Program-made: the position numbers and the translations under genes
Shown here: one piece after another, positions 56,179 to 64,000 of the stretch
Numbering within the stretch: the first letter of the stretch is position 1
Layout of the letters: every line of letters begins with the position of its first letter
NCBI RefSeq assembly: GCF_001625195.1
Contig: NC_054391.1
Coordinates: 6,459,157 to 6,523,156, forward strand
Direction of reading: 5' to 3'
Source: Drechmeria coniospora
Taxonomy: Eukaryota > Ascomycota > Sordariomycetes > Hypocreales > Ophiocordycipitaceae
Length of the DNA: 64,000 bases
Notes under the pieces: model-generated
Database searches by the model: none
What the model was told of the DNA's origin: nothing
The model's input: the letters and a program-made list of their open reading frames with translations, nothing else

Positions 56179-58329
56179 CTAAGCGGACGTGATCTGCTCC
56201 ACGTCGGGGACGGGGGGGCTCGCGCGCATCTTGGGCCGCAGGTGAATGACGGTTTCCAGCTCCCGCAGCATCCCCTGCGTCGCTTCCATCTGCTGCCGCG
56301 CTTGCACCTTCTGCTCCATCTCCTCCTTCCTCCTCACGATCCTCTCCTCTCTCGTGAAGAGGCTGCGGGGACGGGGTAGAGCGACGGCCTCAAACACCTC
56401 GGTCGTCTCTGCTTCCGCCGGTTCCAGAATGGGCGACGATTCGCCCGTCAGCGCCTTCAAGGCAGCTGCCGCATCGCCTTCGCCCACCGTCGTGACGCCG
56501 CTGAGGGAGCACGTCGGGGACATGGCCATGCTCATGGACGAAATCCTCTTCTCGTTCCTATCGATGCCGAGGGCGAGCGCCGTCCTGCCTCCTTCCCACG
56601 CCGTCATGAGCTCCTTGAGATCGGCCCCGATCGACTCGTACTGCTGCATCAGGCTGGGTCCCAGCTCCGAGATGTCGTGAGAGTCATTCAGCGCCCGGTC
56701 GGATTCCTCTCGCAACAGGTGAAGCTTGGCCTGCAAGCCTCGGATTCCCGTCGACAGCGAGTTGAGCTTCTGCAGCTGCGACCGCCACCTCTGGCTTCGA
56801 GGCGTCGCGGGGCCCTTCGGGGTCGGGGGCAGGGGAAAGGCTGCGACGGTCAGCGAGCGGTCCGGCAGGCAATGACGCGTAGCTCGGGGCGCATGACGCC
56901 CGACGGGGCACCTACATTCTTCTTCGCGCAGAATCGACTGCAGCTTGTCGCACGACGCCGTCGTCGAGCCGTTGGCGCTTCGGAGGGCCTCGACGGCCGA
57001 TGTCCAGCGGAGCAGGTCGTTGCCCTCGCCGTTGGCGTCCAACGCCAGAAGGGCGCAGAGCAGCATCTTGCGGGTTGTGTGGAGTCGGGCCACGAGGATC
57101 TTGAGCGTCCTCAGCGACTCGCCGTCCTCGAATTCTTCCCTATTGAAGCCCTGCAGGGCGTCGGATATGTCGAAGTCGCTGATGTCGTACATGTCGTAGT
57201 ACTTCTCCAGCTCCGTCTGCTCCGAGAAGGCCTTGACAACGTTCAAGGCCTGCTTGTGCGACTCGAGGAGGTCGCGCGATGCTGCTCGAAGGGCACGTCG
57301 CAAGCGAACACACTTCCGGTTCTGGCTACGGTCCTCGAGCCGACTGATGGGCGGCAACGGCAGGTGACTGCACGGTACGGTCAGCAGGCTTCTCCAAGTC
57401 GCGACGATGGAGAGGCAGGATCAACGGACACTCGGTACCCCCGCGAAACCAGCTCCACCTCCTGGACGAGGGACAGGGCCGCTTCGATGGCGCCGTCGAT
57501 ATCGTGCGAGTTGGATATGAAGTCGGAAATCTCGGCCAGCGACTGTTCTCGCCTGTAGCGGAGCCATTGTCGCTTCGCGTAGAACTGGCCTAGAATGCCC
57601 GAGGATGCGAGGACGAAGACCAAGAGGGCGAGGCGCTTCCTCGTCAAGTACGTCCGCACGCTACCACGGATCCAGCTGATGGCGACGGCCACGGCGACGG
57701 CCAGGGCGCCAAAGATGGATGCCACCACCCCTTGAGCAGAGAGTAGCGGCCGGTCCTTGCCCGTCGCGGTGGCGCTGCCGGGCACTGGATCAGCGGGTCG
57801 GAGTCCGAGGACCGAGTGACCGTTCAAGAGCTGCGAGGCGACGATGGTATATCGGAACTTTTCGAGAAATCTTGCACTGTCGGCGCGATCGATGCTTGCC
57901 ACGACGGCTGCCTGTTCGGAGCACCCATGTTAGCCACCGACGAGAAATGCGGCGCTGCATGGCGCTTCGACCATCTTACAGAGCAACTCTTTCGGATTCT
58001 TCGTAGCGTCGAAGGAGGCGCTTCCGTCTCCTCGGGCGCGCTCTCTTCCTTGTTGTTGCGGAATCGAGACCTCACTTGCGGCCGACCGGTTGGCGCAAAG
58101 GGTGAAGGGGTCGCAGGCGGTGAGCAGACCGAGGCCGACGAGGCCGAGGCCGACGAGAGGGACGTCGGTCGTCGCGGCGAGCTGTCGACGGGCGCCCACG
58201 TGCCATCGGGCTCCTCTCCTCCGTCTGTCGCCGGTTAGGGCTCCCATCTTGACCCGTCCGGCGATCGGCGGGCAGCTCACCTTTGAGATAGTCGGCCAAG
58301 GGCGTCTCGTCGTATACGATGGGCTCCAT
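56179..58329 (-). CDS. Vezatin-domain (myosin-binding, Inp2-like) membrane protein
   Basis: Five exons: 58329-58281, 58224-57980, 57911-57439, 57367-56916 and 56840-56179, with introns of 56, 68, 71 and 75 bp, joining to 626 aa. The start MEPIVYDETPLADYL is typical of fungal members. A Ser/Pro-rich region (residues 20-90) precedes FLEKFRYTIVASQLL. Two transmembrane helices follow at about 160-180 and 192-210 (GVVASIFGALAVAVAVAISWI, LALLVFVLASSGILG). LPPISRLEDRSQNRK and the helical region after it form the myosin-binding/Vezatin domain; the C-terminus has a long coiled coil (RIVRRKEEMEQKVQARQQME). Inp2 in yeast is the peroxisomal receptor for myosin V; a similar organelle-transport role is inference. 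The third intron's donor (GG-GTACCG) is less certain than the rest. Confidence 0.8.
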
Positions 58330-59306
58330 CAGGCCACAGCTCGGCAACGGGCTTGAGAGTCGAGACGACGGTTACGCCAAAGGCAGAGCAGAGCCATGGG
58401 GGCTCCGACGCGCCTAGCAATAGCAGAGGATCGTGGATCGGTCGAGGGGCAAGAAAGGTGCGGGCGAATCTGGCGCGCGTAGGGACGAGGGATAACGGAA
58501 CTGGGAGACGTAAGAGGAGATGGCCGTGTTACGGTGAAATGACGGTTGAAGGTGATGGCGCTGGGTGGGAGATGGTAGATCAACGACGTGCGTGTACACG
58601 AACACGTGTGTGGCAAGCACGTGTACCGCTCTCTGGCGGCGGCTACTGATGAATGGATGATTACAAGTAGATGGTGGATGGATCACGGGAACGTTCGGGA
58701 GCTGTGGCATGAACCATCCCCGCGCTCCGTCCTTCACTCGCGGAGGCTAAATGCCTACACGAAGGTACCTAAACAAAAAAAAAAACAGCAATGCAGTGGA
58801 AGTGAAAGGCTGGAACGCAGGTATGGGGGGGGGGAGTATCAGCCGCTACAGGGGTAGGCCTAGCTATGAACGCAGCGGACTGGAGCTACAGAATGCTCCG
58901 TCGTGCCCCTGACCCGCCACATTACCCCAAACGGATCAGCGCCTGCTTAATTATAGTTTTTATTCATACCAGCGAAACCCAAGCACCGCATCGGTCTAAC
59001 ATTTTGCCGAACCCGTTCCTTTGGTATCTGGCCCGACTTCTTCATGGATCATGAATAATTACCTAATGGACTTTTGACTCGAACTTGTGCTTCCTTGCTC
59101 TGCTTCGTGATCGGACGTTCGTCCTCCATTACGTTCAACGCAAAGCACGACCACGACAAGAATGCGCACGAGTAAGATCAAAATTCCAACAAAACAACGC
59201 CCGCAATCCAACAACTCTGCGCCTAGCCGATTCTCAGCCGCGTCCTGTCCCGTCATGAATCAATCGACGGCCGAAATACAGATAGCATAGCCCTCGACGG
59301 CCATCC
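58330..59306. other. Divergent intergenic region
   Basis: 5' flanks of the Vezatin-type gene (-) and the orphan mitochondrial-like gene (+). An A11 run lies near 58774 and a G-run near 58826. No exon, repeat family or RNA gene supported. Confidence 0.5.
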
Positions 59307-61367
59307 ATGGCTCTGCTGCCGCCGGCACAATGCCGACGCACCACTCTCCGGCCGCTCGCCGCCTCGCCCGCCAGCTTCAGGATCACCGAATCATTTCTCC
59401 AGGCCACTGAGCTCCATCAACGCGCCATTATCCCGCCCCGCAGGTCCCTCAATTCCCATGCTGGTCCCTTCGAGAGTCGTCGACGTGGGAGCAAGCGGCA
59501 CATGACAGGCCTCATGCCGACCTCGTCCGCTTTCCCTCCCATCTGGCAATTCGATGTTCCGTCGTCGACAATTCTTCAATGGGAAGCACCGACCGCCCCG
59601 GCGTACCGAAGGCAAAGGAAGCAACAGGTTGGCGTATCGGCACTCTTCGATAACTTGGTCAACTGGCTAGATGGCTCCATGGCGCGCAAGCTAGGCAACC
59701 CGCCTCCAGCCAGCATAAATACGACGGCAGATGCCGTCACCATGGAGGCTCTGGCCGTCGATGATGTAGCAAAGCACGGGTCGATATCGGACGCCGACCC
59801 GGTGAATGCAAGGCTGCATTACCATCTCCCGAGGGAGATCGCGAAGCTTCGGGCGAGCATCTGTGGATCAGAAAACATCGATGAGGAGACTCTCTTTCGT
59901 TTGTGCAGGACGTGCCGGAGATCGTTACGAAGACGAATAGAGCGTGGCGACATGTGTCTCGAAGGGCTCGTTGCCGCGTTGGATCCCCTCGACTTGCCAT
60001 CAAAAAGCCGAATTCCCCATGCTTCAACCGCAAACAAGATGACAGCCATGATTCGACGCTCCGTCCTGTCAGCTATGGACAATGTGACCAGACAGCATGG
60101 CGAAATTCTTTCTCGGGATCTCTGGCTGGCCTTTGCAGAACATATCTGCCGCACCGACGGGGGAAATCACGACATGCAGCTATTTTGGAGATTGATGGAT
60201 GTGATGCCAGCTGTGCTGCGATCGCAGATCCCATCCCACAGCTTAGCAGAACTGACCCGCTCGTTTCTGGTTGCCCAGGCGAGCCGTCACAACTTGTTCT
60301 TGCACTGGTCGGCCCGAGCAGCCAAGTTCGGCCAGGCGCTGCAAAGCCTTACCGCCGTACAACGACTGAGCTTGAACGACAGCATAAGACAGTTTTTATC
60401 GGAGCAAGCTTGGGAGTCGGAATCGTCTCGGAGGTTGCGCTTTTCTTGGCTTCTTATTCAAGCATACGACGCCCATGCCACGACCAAGGACTTTCTCGAC
60501 ACATATCGCGCTGCTCAGAGACCGGGCCTTGGGCTGAACACGATGCAGCTTTGGCAGCTCTTGTCGGCGCGTCTGGCTGCCACGGGGGCGATAGAGCGAG
60601 GCAAGGCGAAAGTTCTGATGGAAAACGACTACCTGTCGATGGGCCATCGTTGGACCGACCTGCTTCTGGACCTGTTGGCCTCGGCAAAGCGCGAAGAGGG
60701 CCTGCGAGAACTTTGCACCTGCCTCACCGGCATCGGAAAGTTTGAGACGGTAATGCAAAGTGTGCTATCCCTGCCGCTCCGTCGTTTCCGCGTCGACGCT
60801 CTGCAAGCAACGGCGGCAGCATGCAACAACCATTATCAGGCGCTTCAGCTCTACGACCTCGTCATGGCCAAGGATGGATCCCGAAAGATGTTGGCCCGAT
60901 GGAATTGGACGTTTTGGACCCGCCATGTCCAATCCATGATCAAAGATCCGGCCTTTGAGCACCCCAGGATTTGGGACCTGCTCAACCTGAGTTTCCACGT
61001 TGGCAGAAGCGCAAGCCCGGAAGCAGTTGCTGCGGAGGCTGAAGCCAAGGCGCAACTGCTGGATAAGATGGGCAGGTGGTTCGGTGAGGCGTCACATCTC
61101 AATGACCGCCAGGCGCTGCGACATTTAGAGCGATGCGTCGCCTACCAGCGGTCCCTCACCAACGGCGTGACGTCGCAGATGCTGGCCAACGTCGCGGCCA
61201 TCGTCACCCGCGACCTTGAGAGGGGCGAGAGAGGCCGCGCAACACGCATGGAGTGGCTCGTCAATATGGTCGAGCGCACCCACGGCCCCGATGCCGCAGA
61301 CAGTACGGCCAGCGCTCTAAAGGGGTGGAGATGGACAATAAATCAAGGCCGGGGCAGTTCCTCGTGA
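59307..61367 (+). CDS. Orphan fungal protein, probably mitochondrial
   Basis: A single intronless frame of 686 codons. The first 28 residues (MALLPPAQCRRTTLRPL onward) have Arg, Thr and Ser but no acidic residue, which fits a mitochondrial targeting sequence. The rest is almost all alpha-helical, with repeated helix pairs and aromatic/Leu spacing (for example LFWRLMDVMPAVLRSQ, NTMQLWQLLSARLAATG, NHYQALQLYDLVMAKDG), which suggests a helical-repeat protein of the PPR/TPR type. I see no catalytic motif and no transmembrane helix. A role in organelle RNA metabolism or translation would fit the pattern but is only inference. The start at 59307 is the first Met of the frame. Confidence 0.72.
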   Translation: MALLPPAQCRRTTLRPLAASPASFRITESFLQATELHQRAIIPPRRSLNSHAGPFESRRRGSKRHMTGLMPTSSAFPPIWQFDVPSSTILQWEAPTAPAYRRQRKQQVGVSALFDNLVNWLDGSMARKLGNPPPASINTTADAVTMEALAVDDVAKHGSISDADPVNARLHYHLPREIAKLRASICGSENIDEETLFRLCRTCRRSLRRRIERGDMCLEGLVAALDPLDLPSKSRIPHASTANKMTAMIRRSVLSAMDNVTRQHGEILSRDLWLAFAEHICRTDGGNHDMQLFWRLMDVMPAVLRSQIPSHSLAELTRSFLVAQASRHNLFLHWSARAAKFGQALQSLTAVQRLSLNDSIRQFLSEQAWESESSRRLRFSWLLIQAYDAHATTKDFLDTYRAAQRPGLGLNTMQLWQLLSARLAATGAIERGKAKVLMENDYLSMGHRWTDLLLDLLASAKREEGLRELCTCLTGIGKFETVMQSVLSLPLRRFRVDALQATAAACNNHYQALQLYDLVMAKDGSRKMLARWNWTFWTRHVQSMIKDPAFEHPRIWDLLNLSFHVGRSASPEAVAAEAEAKAQLLDKMGRWFGEASHLNDRQALRHLERCVAYQRSLTNGVTSQMLANVAAIVTRDLERGERGRATRMEWLVNMVERTHGPDAADSTASALKGWRWTINQGRGSSS

Positions 61368-61914
61368 CACAGCTATCGAGCAGCTGCATATGCCCAGTAG
61401 GCGTTGGGACAAAGATACCCCAGGAAGTCGATGATGGTCGGTGATGGACGCGACAATACTTGGCACGTCAAGGTTCTTCCTTATTGCGTCTAGGCGGATG
61501 GACATTGCACAGCCAGACACGCCTACGTATCCGGATGGTCATCGCAGAGTCGCTTCTTGAAATTTGACGATAGAAATCTATACGAGACCGATTCCTATCA
61601 TAGACTCTCGAAAATCAGACATAGCATAAATATACTGCCAAGATCAACCTATACTGAGGGAAATAAAAAACAAAAGCATCGTCCATGTAAGCCGTTTCTC
61701 GTGGCTGGAAGGAGAGCGCAGCAAGTCGTAACCCCCCTGAAGGAAATCGGGACCCCGTTCACATTCTCGAACCAGTTCTCACATCCTTCCACGCTTTCCT
61801 ATACACAAAGGCATACGTATGTGCGGAACGCTCCCCCTTTTTTTTGCTATTTTTGCTCATCGTATGTTCAAGCCTCTCGTATGTCGCTATGCTTCCTCCC
61901 TCCTGCCGGTGACT
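61368..61914. other. Intergenic, 3' flanks of convergent genes
   Basis: AT-richer DNA between the orphan gene (+) and the coiled-coil gene (-). No feature recognised. Confidence 0.5.
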
Positions 61915-64000
61915 CTAGAAGGCCCCCTCCCGTTGCTCGGCGTTGTCGGGCGGCCACATGGCTTCCGTCACGACGCTGACACGGCTCGGCGCCCCGAGCG
62001 ATGCACCGCCGACGTCGCTGGATGGAGTCATGTGTCGGTTGCCGTTGTCGCGCGCGATAAGCACCTGCGCCGGGCACACGACAATCTTTTCGTCTCCGTG
62101 GCCGCCATCGTCTCCCCGCTTGATGACCAAGGGGAAGAGCACGATGCGCACAACGGCCCCCTGGGCCTCCAGTTCTTCATTTGTGGCGGACACCTTGCCG
62201 CTTCGTTCGCTCATCATCGACGCGTCAAACTGGACGGTCGCCGCGAGCTCGCCGTCGGCATCGTACTCAGGCTGCAGGGGGGGCAGCATCATGTACTCGG
62301 CGCGCTGCGTGCGCATCTCGATGGAGAGATCAACAGCCTCCTGCATGACCCGGCGCAGCTGGGACTGGATCTGATCCTCCAGGTTGCTCGGCGGCGGGAG
62401 AATCTTGCACAGGGTCTGGAGGATGGCCTGGACGACGGCTTCGGTGTCGAGGTCGCGCTGCTCCTTGAAGCTCTCCCTCCGGGACAGGAGGGTGAGGGTG
62501 ACGGCGCGCCACTTACGGACGGCGACGTCGGGCCCGACTTCGGTCAGAAGCTTCTCGAGCGACTTCAGCTTCTGGCGCTGCTCCCGATCCATGCCGAAGA
62601 GGTAGCGGGTGAAGACGAACTCCCACATCATGGTCATGGTCATGGACATGAATATGTCGCGGCGCTTGACGCGGTCGTTGAGGTAGGAATCGACGTCGGA
62701 GCCGTCGAGGACGGCGTTGTCGAGCCGGTCGATGGTCTTCTCGTCGTTGATCTCGCTCGTGAGGCGGCAGGCGCGCATGTCGGAAAACTTGGAGAAGCGC
62801 AGGACCCACTGCTGGATGTGGGAGCAGAGCTGCTGGCAGCGCGTGTCGAAGTGGTCCTCGTCGCGGATGACGAGGAAGCCCTCGTCGCCGGCCTTGTCCT
62901 CGAGGATCTTGCGCTGCATCTCGCGAATCTGCTCCTTCGCCTCCTCGAGCTGGGCGCGCAGGTCGGCAATCTCCGCCTCCTTCTCCTGCAGGGTTTGGGT
63001 GTGCAGGCCGCGGGCCTCCTCGAACTCGCGGGTGACGGTCGCGTGGCTCAGCTCGAGGTCGGCGTGGCGGACCGTGTCCTTGGAGGCCAGCTCGGCGTTG
63101 GCGCTGGCGAGGCCCTCGTTGACCTCGGCGAGGCGGTGGACCTCGTTCTGGAGGAACTGGAGCGACTGGCGGAGCGTCTCGATCTCGGCGTCGCGCTCCG
63201 AGAGGGCCGAGGCGGCGCGATGGCTCTGGCCGAGGTTCTGCTCGGCCTGCGCGCGTGCCTCCATCAGCAATCGGTTCTCGACGAGCAGCTGATCGACGCG
63301 GGACTCGAGCTCGAGAACCTGCATGCTCTGGCGGCGCCGCATGCTGTGAGGCCTCGTCGGCGACCTCGGCGAGCCGATGCGACCCTCGCCGTAGCCGTTG
63401 AAGACGTCGGTCATGTCGCCGTCATCGACGGCCGGGACCTGCGTGGACCGGACACGGCTCTCGTTCGCGACAGGCGGTAGCTCGTTGGCCCCGGGATCCT
63501 GCTTCTCCTCAACTTTGTCCGCCTCCTGCGCGGTTGTGGTGAATGCGACGCCGGCTGGGGTCGGACTTTTGCTGCCGCTTTGTTGACGTAAAGCTCGCAG
63601 GTCACCGCTCATACGTTTGTCCACCCGCCGAAGTGGGGGTGTGGGGGTCAGTGCGGGGGTCGACGTCGCCCGGGTGATGCCTGGAGCCTCCGCCTCAAAT
63701 CGCTGTGGCTCAGGCGTCCGATGACGGGACAGCGGGAGGCTGGTGTTGGACGCGGAACGGCGCGGCCCCGCCATCGAATCGGCGCCGGAATCGGCTTCCC
63801 TCTCTGCCCCTCCACGCACCGCCGTGGCACCCGTCGCTTCCGTCACGCGGCCGCCGAGCTCGCCATAGTCCTTTTGCTTCCTGCCTTTCGTCGACTTCTT
63901 CTTCTCCGGTTCGGGCGTCGCCTCTGCCGCTGCCGGCTCCCGCAGCACCGGAGTTCCCTCCCGTAGCACCGGCGTCCCGAAAGGCGATGACCGCACCTCC
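61915..64000 (-). CDS. Large fungal coiled-coil protein, C-terminal part (5' end outside the window)
   Basis: The frame is open from the window edge down to the stop at 61915, about 694 codons with no obvious intron. The visible N-terminal third is disordered (Ser/Pro/Arg/Thr-rich, with a VLREGTPVLREP repeat). Then comes a long coiled coil (QVLELESRVDQLLVENRLLM to about EIREMQRKILEDK) and a folded helical C-terminal domain with CQQLCSHIQQWVLRFSKFSD, FMSMTMTMMWEFVFTRYLFG and KKLKSLE-like segments. It resembles the conserved C-terminus of large fungal proteins sometimes labelled involucrin-repeat proteins, whose function is unknown. The true start is outside the window. A 553-codon antisense frame over it is a codon-bias shadow. 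Confidence 0.75.
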   Translation of the reverse strand, partial: EVRSSPFGTPVLREGTPVLREPAAAEATPEPEKKKSTKGRKQKDYGELGGRVTEATGATAVRGGAEREADSGADSMAGPRRSASNTSLPLSRHRTPEPQRFEAEAPGITRATSTPALTPTPPLRRVDKRMSGDLRALRQQSGSKSPTPAGVAFTTTAQEADKVEEKQDPGANELPPVANESRVRSTQVPAVDDGDMTDVFNGYGEGRIGSPRSPTRPHSMRRRQSMQVLELESRVDQLLVENRLLMEARAQAEQNLGQSHRAASALSERDAEIETLRQSLQFLQNEVHRLAEVNEGLASANAELASKDTVRHADLELSHATVTREFEEARGLHTQTLQEKEAEIADLRAQLEEAKEQIREMQRKILEDKAGDEGFLVIRDEDHFDTRCQQLCSHIQQWVLRFSKFSDMRACRLTSEINDEKTIDRLDNAVLDGSDVDSYLNDRVKRRDIFMSMTMTMMWEFVFTRYLFGMDREQRQKLKSLEKLLTEVGPDVAVRKWRAVTLTLLSRRESFKEQRDLDTEAVVQAILQTLCKILPPPSNLEDQIQSQLRRVMQEAVDLSIEMRTQRAEYMMLPPLQPEYDADGELAATVQFDASMMSERSGKVSATNEELEAQGAVVRIVLFPLVIKRGDDGGHGDEKIVVCPAQVLIARDNGNRHMTPSSDVGGASLGAPSRVSVVTEAMWPPDNAEQREGAF

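Noticed and set aside
61819..63480. 553-codon plus-strand open frame
   Set aside because: Exactly antisense to the coiled-coil gene; its Asp/Glu/Val/Leu/Gly-rich, domain-free translation is what GC-biased third positions of the minus-strand gene produce.

Overview
The window is nuclear DNA of a filamentous ascomycete, most likely a Sordariomycete of the order Hypocreales (the order is inference; class-level placement is firmer). The reasons are short 50-150 bp introns with fungal donor and branch signals, GC-rich exons, single-copy housekeeping genes on both strands with no operons, and fungal-specific families (Vezatin/Inp2-like, Isc1, Izh3-like PAQR, Bub2). I rebuilt 21 protein genes by joining exons. 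In each multi-exon gene the joined exon lengths add up to a whole number of codons, an internal check on the splice sites.

Layout: 1-5.5 kb is a gene-poor stretch with GTAC-rich repeats. At 5.5-10.1 kb, on the minus strand, lie a WLM zinc metalloprotease and a SulP sulfate permease. A 2.9 kb repeat-rich gap leads to Bub2 (+), convergent with an Izh3-like receptor (-). A second repeat-rich gap precedes THOC5 (+) and a membrane GT2 glycosyltransferase (+). A minus-strand fungal protein of unknown function (23.8-25.8 kb) is followed by a 13-exon ABCC transporter (+, 27.5-32.7 kb), a DJ-1/PfpI protein (+), a nucleolar FKBP (+) and an NDR-type AGC kinase (+) interrupted by an in-frame TAG. ISC1 (-), an EthD/ABM-like membrane protein (+) and a three-KH protein (-) follow. 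Then come a CENP-K-like kinetochore protein (+), dUTPase (+), pyridoxal kinase (-), PCNA (-) and a Vezatin protein (-). The end holds an orphan, probably mitochondrial, protein (+) and the 3' part of a coiled-coil protein (-) that runs off the window.

Functionally this is ordinary core genome: genome maintenance (PCNA, dUTPase, WLM protease), mitotic control (Bub2, CENP-K-like), mRNA handling (THOC5, KH protein), lipid and membrane functions (Isc1, Izh3-like) and transport. There is no secondary-metabolite backbone gene, transposase, rRNA, tRNA or CRISPR array that I can support.

The main unexplained signals are a dispersed self-complementary element (TACTCCGTA/TACGGAGTA) found by eye at more than 20 intergenic sites and in no reconstructed exon; three apparent GC-AG introns in one ABC transporter gene; a nonsense codon inside an otherwise well-conserved kinase; an 11-nt microexon in the pyridoxal kinase gene; and an internal duplication in the unknown protein at 24-25.7 kb.
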